Shown piece after piece: positions 1 to 9,152 of a DNA stretch of 64,000 bases. A model generated the notes under the pieces. That model ran no database searches. It was given only the letters and a program-made list of their open reading frames with translations, and was not told the origin of the DNA. Position numbers and translations under genes: made by a program. Position 1 is the first letter of the stretch. Each line of letters opens with the position of its first letter. The stretch is from Aquabacterium lacunae (GTDB lineage Bacteria; Pseudomonadota; Gammaproteobacteria; Burkholderiales; Burkholderiaceae_C), in assembly GCF_004310865.1 (NCBI RefSeq), contig NZ_SIXI01000006.1, positions 1 to 64,000 on the forward strand, in the 5' to 3' direction.

Positions 1-1
1 G

Positions 2-3000
2 GCGCGCAACGACGTGGTCGGCGGCGATGAAGACACGCCGTTCAGCTTCGACCCGCGTGCCAACGACACCGACCCGGAGAACAACCCGCTGACCATCCTG
101 ACGGTCAACGGCCAGCCGATCAGCGTGTCGCAGCCGGTGGTGATTGCCGGCAAGGGCACGGTGAGCATGAAGCCCGATGGCTCGCTGGAGTTCAAGCCTG
201 AGCCGAACTTCAACGGCAGCTTCGACGTGCCGTACACGGTGAGCGACGGTCAGCCGGGCTCGGTGCCGCAGCAGGCCAGCATCACGGTGACCATTGCGCC
301 GAAGAATGACCTGCCCGTGCCACAGCCGGATCCGACCGACCCGACCAACCCGTACGACCCGGTCACCAACAGCTACAACAAGGCCACGCCGGAAGACACT
401 CCGGTGTCGGGCAAGGTGGTGGGCAGCGACGTCGATGGCGACCCGCTGACCTATGGTCTGAGCACCAACCCGGCCCAGCAGCCCAAGAACGGCACGGTGG
501 TGGTCAATGGTGATGGCACCTGGACCTACACCCCGGCGCCGAACTACAACGGCCCGGACAGCTTCACGGTCACGATCAGCGACGGCAAGGGCGGCGTCAC
601 CACCACGGTGGTGAACCTGAACGTCACGCCGGTCAACGACGCGCCGGTGGCAAACCCCGACAGTGCCAGCACCCCGATCAACACGGTGCTGAGCAACATC
701 AACGTCAAGGGCAACGACACCGACGTGGACAACCCGGCCAGCGAGCTGACCGTGGTGAACCCGAAGGTCGACCCGGCCAAGGGCACGGTCACGCTGAACC
801 CCGATGGCACGCTGAACTTCACCCCGGCCACCGACGTGACCGGCCCTGTAACGATCACGTACACCGTGCGCGACAAGGACGGCCTGGAAGCCACCAGCAC
901 CGTGCTGGTGGTGGTGGGCGCCAACACGCCGCCTGACAGCGCCAACGTGACCAAGACCACGCTGGAAGACACCCCGCTGACGCTGAACAAGGCCGACTTT
1001 GCCTTCAGCGACGCCGATGCGGGCCAGAGTCTGAAGGCCGTGCGCATCGATTCGCTGCCCCTGGCGGGCAGCCTGAGCCTGAACGGTGCACCCGTGGCGG
1101 CCGGCCAGGTGGTGAGCCTGGCCGACATCGAAGCAGGCAAGCTGGTGTTCACCCCGGCCGCCAACGCCAACGCCAACGGCAACGCTTACGCCACCTTTGG
1201 CTTCAGCGTGCAGGACAGCGCTGGCAGCTTCGACACCGTGCCCAACGTGGTGACGGTCAACGTCACGTCGGTCAATGACGACCCGACCCCGCGTCCGCCG
1301 CAAAATGATCCGACCAACCCGTACGACCCGGTCACCAACCGCTACAACAAGGCCACGCCGGAAGACACCCCGGTATCGGGCAAGGTGGTGGGCAGCGACG
1401 TCGATGGCGACCCGCTGACCTATGGTCTGAGCACCAACCCGGCCCAGCAGCCCAAGCACGGCACGGTGGTGGTCAATGGTGATGGCACCTGGACGTACAC
1501 CCCGGCGCCGAACTACAACGGCCCGGACAGCTTCACTGTCACGATCGATGATGGCAAGGGCGGCGTCACCACCACGGTGGTGAACCTGAACGTCACGCCG
1601 GTCAATGATGCGCCGGTGGCCAACCCGGACAACGCCAGCACCCCGATCAACACGGTGCTGAGCAACATCAACGTCAAGGGCAACGACACCGACGTGGACA
1701 ACCCGGCCAGCGAGCTGACCGTGGTGAACCCGCAGGTCGACCCGGCCAAGGGCACGGTCACGCTGAACCCCGATGGCACGTTGAACTTCACCCCGGCCAC
1801 CGACGTGACCGGCCCGGTGACGATCACGTACACCGTGCGTGACAAGGATGGCCTGGAAGCCACCAGCACCGTGCTGGTGGTGGTGGGTGCCAACACCCCG
1901 CCGGACAGCGCCAACGTGACCAAGACCACGCTGGAAGACACCCCGCTGACGCTGAGCAAGGCCGACTTTGCCTTCAACGACGCCGATGCAGGGCAGACCC
2001 TGAAGGCCGTGCGCATCGATTCGCTGCCCCTGGCGGGCAGCCTGAGCCTGAACGGTGCACCCGTGGCGGCCGGCCAGGTGGTGAGCCTGGCCGACATCGA
2101 AGCAGGCAAGCTGGTGTTCACCCCGGCCGCCAACGCCAACGGCAACGCTTACGCCACCTTTGGCTTCAGCGTGCAGGACAGTGCAGGCAGCTTCGACACG
2201 GTGCCCAATGTGGTGACGGTCAACGTCACGTCGGTCAATGACGACCCGACCCCGCGTCCGCCGCAAAATGATCCGACCAACCCGTACGACCCGGTCACCA
2301 ACCGCTACAACAAGGCCACGCCGGAAGACACCCCGGTATCGGGCAAGGTGGTGGGCAGCGACGTCGATGGCGACCTGCTGACCTATGGTCTGAGCACCAA
2401 CCCGGCCCAGCAGCCCAAGAACGGCACGGTGGTGGTCAATGGCGACGGCACCTGGACCTACACCCCGGCGCCGAACTACAACGGACCGGACAGCTTCACG
2501 GTCACGATCAGCGACGGCAAGGGCGGCGTCACCACCACGGTGGTGAACCTGAACGTCACGCCGGTCAACGACGCGCCGAGCGTGGCACCCCTGACGGTCA
2601 ATGTCTCCGAAGAAGGTCTGGCCGGTGGCTTGCAGGACACCAATGGTGCGCCTGACACCACCAACCTGACCAAGGTCAGCGGTTCGATCAACATCAGCGA
2701 CGTCGACTCTTCGACCTTCACGGTGAGCCTGACGGCGCCCACCGCTGCAGTGCAGACGGCCACCGGCCAGAACGTCGTGTGGGTCAGCGATGGCAATGGA
2801 GGCCTCATCGGCAAGGCCGGTTCAGCCTCGGGCGCCACGGTGCTCACCGCCACCATCAACAATGCGGGCAGCTACACGGTTGAACTGCTGCAACCGCTGA
2901 AGCACACCGGTGCTGGCGAAGACGTGCTGGACATCGCCTTCGGCGTGTCGGTCAGCGACGGTCAGACCACGACCCGCAGCACGCTGACCGTGCGTGTGGA

Positions 3001-6000
3001 GGACGATGCCCCGACGGCCCCGGCCAATGTGGTGGATTCGGTCTCGGTGCTCGACACCAACGTGTTGATCACGCTGGACGTGTCGGGCTCCATGAACGAT
3101 GACAGCGGCATCACCGTCAATGGCGTGGCGCTGACGCGCTTGCAGGCTGCGGTCCAGTCGATCAACAACCTGCTGGAAAAGTACGACGCACTGGGTACCG
3201 TGGCGGTTCGCCTGGTCACCTTCTCGAGCACCTCTCAGACCTTGGGCGGCGAGCAGTGGCTGACCATCGCCGACGCCAAGGCCCTGCTGGCCAACATCAC
3301 CGCCACGGGCGGCACCAACTACGACTTCGCCCTGAGCACCGCACAGGCCGCGTTCGCCACCACGGCGGGCAAGATCAGTGGCGCTCAGAACGTGTCGTAC
3401 TTCTTCTCTGACGGCAACCCCACGCTGTCGAGCACGAACCCGAACACCAACACCAACAGTGGCTCCACCACCGACGTGGGCCTGGGCGATGGCATCGACG
3501 CCACGGAAGAGGCCGCCTGGAAGGCGTTCCTGTCGCAGAACGGTGTCAACTCCTACGCCATCGGCTTGGGGTCGGGCGTCAACCAGAGCTTCCTGAACCC
3601 GGTGGCTTACGACGGTCGTTTCGCGCTCGACACCAACGGCAACGTGGTGACCGACCTGTCGCAACTGGACGCCGTGCTGTCCAACACCGTGCGGGCGGTG
3701 TCCTCCGGCGAGCTGATCGCCAATGGTGCCGTGGGCACGCCGCTGGGCGCCGATGGTGGTCGCATCCAGTCGATCGTCATCGATGGCCAGACCTACACCT
3801 TCAACGCTTCGGCCCCTGAAATCACGGTCACGACCACGCTGGGCGGTGTGCTCAAGCTGAACATGGCCACGGGTGCCTACACCTACACCGCGCCAGACAA
3901 GCTCAGCGCCAACACCACCGAAACCTTCACCTACACCCTGGTGGACAACGACGGTGACGTGGCCAGCAGCGCCCTGGTGCTCAATGTGGATCGCAATGCC
4001 CCGGTCCCCGGGGCCCCGACCATCACCTCGACCGCCATCTCGGTGTCCGAAGAAGGCCTCAGTGGCGGCATCACCGACACCGCGGCGGCAACAGGTGCCA
4101 CCGACACGACCAATGCGGTCACGGCGTCTGGTCAGCTGGGCTTTGCCACCACCGGTGGCGCCACCGTCAGCTCGGTGGTGGCCGTGGCCCCGACGACTGC
4201 GGTGGTGACGGCATCGGGCCAGACCGTGGTGTGGCTGAGCGATGGCAATGGCGGCCTGATCGGCAAGGCCGGCAGCGCCGATGGCGCCACCGTGGCCACA
4301 TTGACCATGAGCCGCGGCGGCGCGTACACCTTCTCCTTGTCGGCACCGCTCAAGCATGCCGGCTCGGGTGAAGACGTGCTGAACCTGGGCTTTGGTGCCC
4401 GTGTGCTCGACAGCAGCAACCGTGTGGGCGGTGGCACGTTCACCGTGAAGGTGGAAGACGATGCCCCGTCGGCCAGCATCGCGCCGGTCACTGCCGGTGT
4501 GACCACCATCAACACCAACCTGCTGATCACGCTGGACATCTCGGGCAGCATGGACCAGGTTCCCGCAGGCCAGACCCAGACCCGTCTGGAGCAGGCCCTG
4601 CAAGGCATCCGCGAGCTGCTGGACCGTTACGACAGCGTGGGCAACGTGGCCGTGCGCCTGGTCACTTTCAACAACACGACCGGCACGCTGGGTGACAGCT
4701 GGCTGACCGTTGACCAAGCCAAGGCCCTGCTCAACACCCAGACCATCGATGCCACCGGCGGCACCAATTACGACTTTGCCTTGTCGGCCACGCAAGCGGC
4801 GTTCAACACCACCGCTGGCAAGCTGAGCAACGCGCAAAACGTCACTTACTTCATCTCGGACGGCAACCCGACCCTGTCGAGCACCAACCCGGTCAGTACG
4901 AACAACGGTGGCAACAACGATGGCGCGAACACCAACACCCTGCTGGGCGATGGCATCGACACCACCGAAGAAGCCAACTGGATCACCTTCCTGAACAACA
5001 ATCAGATGAAGGTGTTTGCAGTGGGGGTGGGCTCTGACCTGACCAATACCACCTACCTCAACCCGGTGGCCTACGACGGCCAGGCCAGCTCCAACGCCAA
5101 CGGCTTCCTGGTGACCGATGTGTCCCAGCTGGGCGCTACCCTGTCCAACACGGTGGGTCAGGCCTTCTCGGGCAACATCGTTGGCAACCTGGGCCTGACC
5201 GGCATGGGCGCAGACGGCTTTGCACGGATCGACTCGGTGACGTCCACCGCCGGTGCGCGCAACTTCGACGCGGCCAACCCGGTGGTCACCCTGACGACCG
5301 ACCTGGGTGGCACGCTGACCCTGAACCTGCAGACCTCGGATTACACCTACGTGCCGCCGGCTGCGGTCACCGCGGGGCAGACCGATTCGGTGCGACTGGT
5401 GCTGTCGGACAAGGACGGCGACACCACCTCGACCGCTTTCAACTTCGCGCTGGAAGCTTCGCAGGTGCGTGTGGGCACGGCCTCGGCTGAGACCATCACG
5501 GGCACGGCCGCTGGTGACCGCATCATGGCCCGCGAAGGCAACGACGTGGTCAACTCTGGTGCGGGCAACGACGTGGTGTTCGGCAACGCGGGCAACGACA
5601 CGATCGATGCCGGTGCAGGCAACGACACCGTGGTCGGTGGCGCTGGCAGTGACGTGATGACCGGCGGGCTGGGTTCTGACGTGTTTGCCTGGAACCTGTC
5701 AGACCCGGGCACCTCGTCTGCCAACCGTGCTGTCGACACCATCAAGGACTTCAACACCGCGCCTGCTGCCTCTGGTGGTGATGTGCTCGATCTGCGTGAC
5801 CTGCTGCAAGGCGAAACCTCTGCGAACATCGAGAACTTCCTCGACATCCAGACCTCGGCCACACAGACCGTCATTCGCATCAGCCCGTCGGGCAGCTTCA
5901 CGGGCGGCACCTACAGCAGCACCAACGACACCCAGCAGATCGTGCTGGAGGGCGTGAACCTGCGTGATGTCAATGCCATCGGCCTGGGTTCAGGCGCGAC

Positions 6001-6061
6001 CGAAAAGCAGATCATCGACAAGCTGATCGAGCAAGGCAAGCTGCTGATCGGCAACAACTGA
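2..6061 (+). CDS. Giant type I-secreted repeat adhesin with two VWA domains and RTX tail (5' end missing)
   Basis: The frame is open to the left edge, so the true start lies outside the window; about 2,019 residues are visible. From N to C there are tandem cadherin/VCBS-like modules of about 100 residues ending in NDAP or NDDP motifs, a T1SS-143-type module (SEEGL... GEDVLDIAFGVSVSDG), a VWA domain with an intact MIDAS start DVSGS near nt 3077, a second T1SS-143-type module, a second VWA domain (DISGS near nt 4535), five to six RTX nonapeptides such as GNAGNDTID at about nt 5530-5670, and a C-terminal type I secretion target domain. Known relatives are exported by an ABC-MFP-OMF type I system and act as surface adhesins in biofilm. 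Calcium binding by the RTX repeats and metal-dependent ligand binding by VWA are family knowledge; the ligand is unknown. No secretion genes lie downstream; they may be upstream of the window. Confidence 0.9.
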   Translation, partial: ARNDVVGGDEDTPFSFDPRANDTDPENNPLTILTVNGQPISVSQPVVIAGKGTVSMKPDGSLEFKPEPNFNGSFDVPYTVSDGQPGSVPQQASITVTIAPKNDLPVPQPDPTDPTNPYDPVTNSYNKATPEDTPVSGKVVGSDVDGDPLTYGLSTNPAQQPKNGTVVVNGDGTWTYTPAPNYNGPDSFTVTISDGKGGVTTTVVNLNVTPVNDAPVANPDSASTPINTVLSNINVKGNDTDVDNPASELTVVNPKVDPAKGTVTLNPDGTLNFTPATDVTGPVTITYTVRDKDGLEATSTVLVVVGANTPPDSANVTKTTLEDTPLTLNKADFAFSDADAGQSLKAVRIDSLPLAGSLSLNGAPVAAGQVVSLADIEAGKLVFTPAANANANGNAYATFGFSVQDSAGSFDTVPNVVTVNVTSVNDDPTPRPPQNDPTNPYDPVTNRYNKATPEDTPVSGKVVGSDVDGDPLTYGLSTNPAQQPKHGTVVVNGDGTWTYTPAPNYNGPDSFTVTIDDGKGGVTTTVVNLNVTPVNDAPVANPDNASTPINTVLSNINVKGNDTDVDNPASELTVVNPQVDPAKGTVTLNPDGTLNFTPATDVTGPVTITYTVRDKDGLEATSTVLVVVGANTPPDSANVTKTTLEDTPLTLSKADFAFNDADAGQTLKAVRIDSLPLAGSLSLNGAPVAAGQVVSLADIEAGKLVFTPAANANGNAYATFGFSVQDSAGSFDTVPNVVTVNVTSVNDDPTPRPPQNDPTNPYDPVTNRYNKATPEDTPVSGKVVGSDVDGDLLTYGLSTNPAQQPKNGTVVVNGDGTWTYTPAPNYNGPDSFTVTISDGKGGVTTTVVNLNVTPVNDAPSVAPLTVNVSEEGLAGGLQDTNGAPDTTNLTKVSGSINISDVDSSTFTVSLTAPTAAVQTATGQNVVWVSDGNGGLIGKAGSASGATVLTATINNAGSYTVELLQPLKHTGAGEDVLDIAFGVSVSDGQTTTRSTLTVRVEDDAPTAPANVVDSVSVLDTNVLITLDVSGSMNDDSGITVNGVALTRLQAAVQSINNLLEKYDALGTVAVRLVTFSSTSQTLGGEQWLTIADAKALLANITATGGTNYDFALSTAQAAFATTAGKISGAQNVSYFFSDGNPTLSSTNPNTNTNSGSTTDVGLGDGIDATEEAAWKAFLSQNGVNSYAIGLGSGVNQSFLNPVAYDGRFALDTNGNVVTDLSQLDAVLSNTVRAVSSGELIANGAVGTPLGADGGRIQSIVIDGQTYTFNASAPEITVTTTLGGVLKLNMATGAYTYTAPDKLSANTTETFTYTLVDNDGDVASSALVLNVDRNAPVPGAPTITSTAISVSEEGLSGGITDTAAATGATDTTNAVTASGQLGFATTGGATVSSVVAVAPTTAVVTASGQTVVWLSDGNGGLIGKAGSADGATVATLTMSRGGAYTFSLSAPLKHAGSGEDVLNLGFGARVLDSSNRVGGGTFTVKVEDDAPSASIAPVTAGVTTINTNLLITLDISGSMDQVPAGQTQTRLEQALQGIRELLDRYDSVGNVAVRLVTFNNTTGTLGDSWLTVDQAKALLNTQTIDATGGTNYDFALSATQAAFNTTAGKLSNAQNVTYFISDGNPTLSSTNPVSTNNGGNNDGANTNTLLGDGIDTTEEANWITFLNNNQMKVFAVGVGSDLTNTTYLNPVAYDGQASSNANGFLVTDVSQLGATLSNTVGQAFSGNIVGNLGLTGMGADGFARIDSVTSTAGARNFDAANPVVTLTTDLGGTLTLNLQTSDYTYVPPAAVTAGQTDSVRLVLSDKDGDTTSTAFNFALEASQVRVGTASAETITGTAAGDRIMAREGNDVVNSGAGNDVVFGNAGNDTIDAGAGNDTVVGGAGSDVMTGGLGSDVFAWNLSDPGTSSANRAVDTIKDFNTAPAASGGDVLDLRDLLQGETSANIENFLDIQTSATQTVIRISPSGSFTGGTYSSTNDTQQIVLEGVNLRDVNAIGLGSGATEKQIIDKLIEQGKLLIGNN
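338..1306 (+). repeat. Adhesin tandem repeat unit 1 (969 bp, 323 codons)
   Basis: This unit begins at the DPTNPYDPVTN motif and runs to the next copy of the same motif. It encodes three Ig/cadherin-like modules. It differs from unit 2 by scattered single bases and by one extra GCCAAC hexamer in the ANANANG stretch, which accounts for the 969 versus 963 bp length. Confidence 0.9.
1307..2269 (+). repeat. Adhesin tandem repeat unit 2 (963 bp, 321 codons)
   Basis: This is a nearly identical DNA copy of the preceding unit, in the same frame and with the same three modules. Synonymous positions are also mostly identical, so duplication or gene conversion looks recent. Confidence 0.9.
2270..2578 (+). 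repeat. Adhesin tandem repeat unit 3 (partial)
   Basis: This copy covers the first of the three modules, about 103 codons, through the NDAP motif. It then diverges into the T1SS-143-type module (SVAPLTVNVSEEGL). Confidence 0.9.
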
Positions 6062-6082
6062 TCTGAGCGGCTCCAACAAAAA

Positions 6083-6107
6083 CCGCGCCTCGAGGGCGCG
6101 GTTTTTT
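6083..6107 (+). terminator. Rho-independent terminator after the adhesin gene
   Basis: A 7-bp GC stem CCGCGCC/GGCGCGG with a 5-nt loop is followed by six T and preceded by five A. It can therefore also terminate transcription of the convergent cytochrome c gene. Confidence 0.9.
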
Positions 6108-6156
6108 CTTGGGCCTTGTGCACAGGGCAGGGCGGCCATGCCACCCGCCGGGCGGG

Positions 6157-6879
6157 TCACTTGAAGCGTGACTGGGGCACCGTTTTCAGGTCGCCGCCCA
6201 GTGACTCGATGTACTGAGCGAGCTGCTTGAGTTCGGCGTGGGTGTAGCCCTTGACCTGACCGGCCATGATGGCGTTGTTGCGGCCCATGCTGGCACTGCC
6301 CTGGGTCTGGTAGGCCTTCAGGGCCACATACAGGTAGTCGCCGTGCTGACCGGCCAGCTTGGGGTAGCTCGGGTCGATGGGCTTGTTCAGGTTTTCGCCA
6401 TGGCACGACAGGCAATTGCCCCGTTGCAGCAGGGCGGTCACAGCGGCCGATGGTGCACCGCCTTTTCCGGCCTTGGCTGGCAGGTCCTTGCCCAGCGTCT
6501 CGTAGTAGGCGGACAGGTCCAGGATGTCCTGCTCGCTCAGGCTGGCCGCAATGCCCTTCATGGTCGGGTGCTTGCGATCGCCTTTCTGGTAGGCCGTCAG
6601 CGCAGCAGCCAGGTAGGCGGCGCTCTGGCCTGCGATCATGGGCACTTTGTGCACTTCAGGGAAGCTGGCCTGGTAGCCGGGTATGCCGTGGCACCCGATG
6701 CACATGGCCACCTTGGCCTTGGCCGCTTCCGGGTTGCCCGTGGCAGCTTTTGCGGGGGATGCTGCCAGCAGGGTCAGCGCCAGGCCCGCACCAAAGGCCG
6801 CAGCCCCCAGCAAGGCCTTGATGGCGGTGTTCGACAGGGTGTGTCCGGCAATCGACTTCTGGGGACGCAGTGTTTTCAT
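6157..6879 (-). CDS. Di-heme cytochrome c4-like protein
   Basis: This 240-residue protein has a long N-terminal signal region (hydrophobic core about 21-40, likely cleavage after AKA at 43-45), so it is periplasmic. It carries two CxxCH heme c sites, C60-I-G-C63-H64 and C156-L-S-C159-H160, one in each half, the arrangement of cytochrome c4. Family members pass electrons from the bc1 complex to terminal oxidases such as cbb3. It stands alone, convergent with the adhesin gene and divergent from the MoxR gene. A role as donor to the cbb3 oxidase encoded near 37-40 kb is inference only. Confidence 0.88.
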   Translation of the reverse strand: MKTLRPQKSIAGHTLSNTAIKALLGAAAFGAGLALTLLAASPAKAATGNPEAAKAKVAMCIGCHGIPGYQASFPEVHKVPMIAGQSAAYLAAALTAYQKGDRKHPTMKGIAASLSEQDILDLSAYYETLGKDLPAKAGKGGAPSAAVTALLQRGNCLSCHGENLNKPIDPSYPKLAGQHGDYLYVALKAYQTQGSASMGRNNAIMAGQVKGYTHAELKQLAQYIESLGGDLKTVPQSRFK

Positions 6880-6985
6880 CTTCTACGCTCTTTCCAAAGC
6901 AGGGGGACTTCAAACACAAGGCTGAACCCATTCTAGGGGAGCGCCCTATACTGCGAAAGGAGATTCTTCCGGATTGAGTTGCGTC

Positions 6986-7828
6986 ATGAAATTCCAAGGT
7001 ACCGACCAATATGTGGCCACCGACGACCTGAAACTGGCCGTCAATGCTGCGCACAAACTGCAGCGTCCCCTGCTGGTGAAGGGCGAACCGGGCACCGGCA
7101 AGACCATGCTGGCTGAGCAGGTCGCCGAAGCCCTGGGCATGCCCCTGTTGCAATGGCACATCAAGTCGACCACCAAGGCACAGCAGGGTTTGTACGAGTA
7201 CGACGCCGTCAGCCGCCTGCGCGACAGCCAACTGGGTGATGAACGCGTCAAGGACATCCACAACTACATCGTCAAGGGTGTGCTGTGGCAGGCCTTCGAT
7301 GCCGACCAGCCAGTGGCTCTCCTGATCGACGAAATCGACAAGGCCGACATCGAGTTCCCGAACGACCTGCTGCGCGAGATCGACCGCATGGAGTTCTACG
7401 TGTACGAAACCCGGGAGATGGTGCGTGCCAAGCACCGCCCGCTCGTGATCATCACGTCGAACAACGAGAAGGACCTGCCCGACGCTTTCCTGCGTCGCTG
7501 CTTCTTCCACTACATCCGCTTCCCCGATGCCGAAACCATGCAGCAGATCGTGGAAGTGCACTTCCCGGGCATCAAGCGCGAATTGCTGGCGGCGGCCCTC
7601 AAGCAGTTCTACGAGGTGCGCAACCTGCCAGGGCTCAAAAAGAAGCCTTCCACCAGCGAGCTGATCGACTGGCTCAAGCTGCTGGTGGCCGAAGACATTC
7701 CGGCCGAAGTGCTGCAGAGCAAGGACGACAAGGTGTCGGTGCCGCCGCTGGTGGGGGCGCTGCTCAAGAACGAGCAGGACCTGTCACTGTTTGAGAAGCT
7801 GGTGATGATGGCGCGTCACAACCGCTGA
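6986..7828 (+). CDS. MoxR-family AAA+ ATPase
   Basis: The 280-residue protein has a Walker A motif GEPGTGKT at residues 33-40, a Walker B motif VALLIDEIDKAD near 110-121, and a sensor region (IITSNNEKDLPDAFLRRC). MoxR ATPases act as chaperones that insert metals into, or activate, partner proteins, usually together with a VWA-domain protein; here the likely partner is the CoxE-like gene at 9153. The ATG at 6986 matches the family N terminus. A TTG at 6974 lies 11 nt after an AAGGAG and is an alternative start. A TATACT -10-like element is at 6947-6952. Confidence 0.92.
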   Translation: MKFQGTDQYVATDDLKLAVNAAHKLQRPLLVKGEPGTGKTMLAEQVAEALGMPLLQWHIKSTTKAQQGLYEYDAVSRLRDSQLGDERVKDIHNYIVKGVLWQAFDADQPVALLIDEIDKADIEFPNDLLREIDRMEFYVYETREMVRAKHRPLVIITSNNEKDLPDAFLRRCFFHYIRFPDAETMQQIVEVHFPGIKRELLAAALKQFYEVRNLPGLKKKPSTSELIDWLKLLVAEDIPAEVLQSKDDKVSVPPLVGALLKNEQDLSLFEKLVMMARHNR

Positions 7829-7839
7829 CCTGCCGCCGT

Positions 7840-9018
7840 TCAGGCCACCAGACGAGGCCGCGCCGCGACCACGCGGTTGCGGCCTTCTTCTTTGGCACGG
7901 TAAAGGGCCTCGTCAGCACGCTGGAGCAGGTCGTCCAGGGCATCGTCGGCGGTGTGGGCCGTGGCCACGCCCGTGCTCACCGTCACCGAGATCACCTCAT
8001 CCTGCCATTCGATGCTCAGGGCCCGGATGGCGTCGCGCAGGCGCTCGGCGGCTTGCAGTGCCCCTTCGTGCAGGGTGTGCGGCAGGATCACGCAGAACTC
8101 TTCGCCACCGAACCGCGCCACCCGGTCCACCTCGCGGGCTTGCACCTGCAGGGCCTTGGCCACGGCGCACAGCACCACATCGCCGGCGGCATGTCCCAGC
8201 CGGTCGTTGATGCGCTTGAAGTGGTCGATGTCGACAATCAGCACCGAAAAGCCTTCGCCGAAGCGTTGCAGTCGTTGAATTTCGCGGTCGAGCAGGTACT
8301 CGATGGCGCGTCGGTTCAGCAGGCCGGTCAGCGAATCGTGGTGCGACAGGTGTTCCAGCTTGTTGACCAGGCGCATCACCACCATGTAACCCAGCAGGAA
8401 CGAGGTGGCGATCGACAGCACCAGATGGGCGAACACCAGCAGGAAGGTGCGTTGTTCGGGGTGCAGCGATTGCCAGCCCTGCTGAAGGGGCGGCACCGCT
8501 TGTACAAGCGCCCCGGCCATGAACACGGCGCCTGCAGCACCCAGCACGCTGGAGTGCAGCCTGGACAGCGCATCGTTGAACTCGAAGGCCAGTGGCTGGT
8601 GGTTTTCCCAGGCGGTGCGCCACAGCACCAGCGCCACCAGGGCCGAGCTCAAGGCTTCGCCGGCGCTCTGCCAGCCCAGCGGGCCGCACAGCAGCAGGTT
8701 CACGCAGGCCAGGCCACCCACCATCAGCAGGTGCGAGCCGTCGGTGTGGCGCAGGCGCAGGAAAGCCTGCAGCCCCCGCCGGGTGCACACGATGCCCAGC
8801 ACCACACACACCTGGGCCCACACCACAGCCGATGACAGTGGCAGCACCTGGCTCAAGGGCAGCAGGCTCAGCGCCAGGCCGTTGGCGGCGGCAGCCACCG
8901 CCCAGTGGCTGGCAGGGCGCCGTGCCAGACCCAGGCGCGAGCCAGCAGCCCACCACATGGCCGTGATCAGGCCGTGCACCATCAGCACGGCCGCCAGGAG
9001 CACCCATTGGACGCTCAT
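7840..9018 (-). CDS. Membrane-anchored GGDEF diguanylate cyclase
   Basis: This 392-residue protein has an N-terminal half with about six hydrophobic segments and a C-terminal GGDEF domain. The active-site loop reads GGEEF near residue 303. An RxxD inhibitory site (REVD) lies five residues before it, so product feedback by c-di-GMP is expected. It makes c-di-GMP from two GTP. No EAL domain and no recognised extracellular sensor domain are visible. The gene sits on the opposite strand between the moxR gene and its presumed CoxE-like partner, an unusual split. The surface adhesin nearby is a type of protein often controlled by c-di-GMP, but a link is speculation. Confidence 0.9.
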   Translation of the reverse strand: MSVQWVLLAAVLMVHGLITAMWWAAGSRLGLARRPASHWAVAAAANGLALSLLPLSQVLPLSSAVVWAQVCVVLGIVCTRRGLQAFLRLRHTDGSHLLMVGGLACVNLLLCGPLGWQSAGEALSSALVALVLWRTAWENHQPLAFEFNDALSRLHSSVLGAAGAVFMAGALVQAVPPLQQGWQSLHPEQRTFLLVFAHLVLSIATSFLLGYMVVMRLVNKLEHLSHHDSLTGLLNRRAIEYLLDREIQRLQRFGEGFSVLIVDIDHFKRINDRLGHAAGDVVLCAVAKALQVQAREVDRVARFGGEEFCVILPHTLHEGALQAAERLRDAIRALSIEWQDEVISVTVSTGVATAHTADDALDDLLQRADEALYRAKEEGRNRVVAARPRLVA

Positions 9019-9152
9019 GACTTGCCCCTGTGGCGCACGGGCAGACTGCTCACGTGCGACGATTGCAGCCTGTGTCGCGCGCAGCCAAGCCGCGACGGGC
9101 GCCGAATGGCGTCAGCTCGCGACACAATAGGGACTGCTAGCCAAGACTGCAT

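Noticed and set aside
338..2578. CRISPR-like repetition
   Set aside because: The units are 0.97 kb and fully coding in one frame; there are no short direct repeats with unique spacers.
2822..4837. 671-codon minus-strand ORF inside the adhesin gene
   Set aside because: It is a shadow frame of the GC-rich repeat protein. It has low-complexity Arg/Gly/His composition and no recognisable domain.
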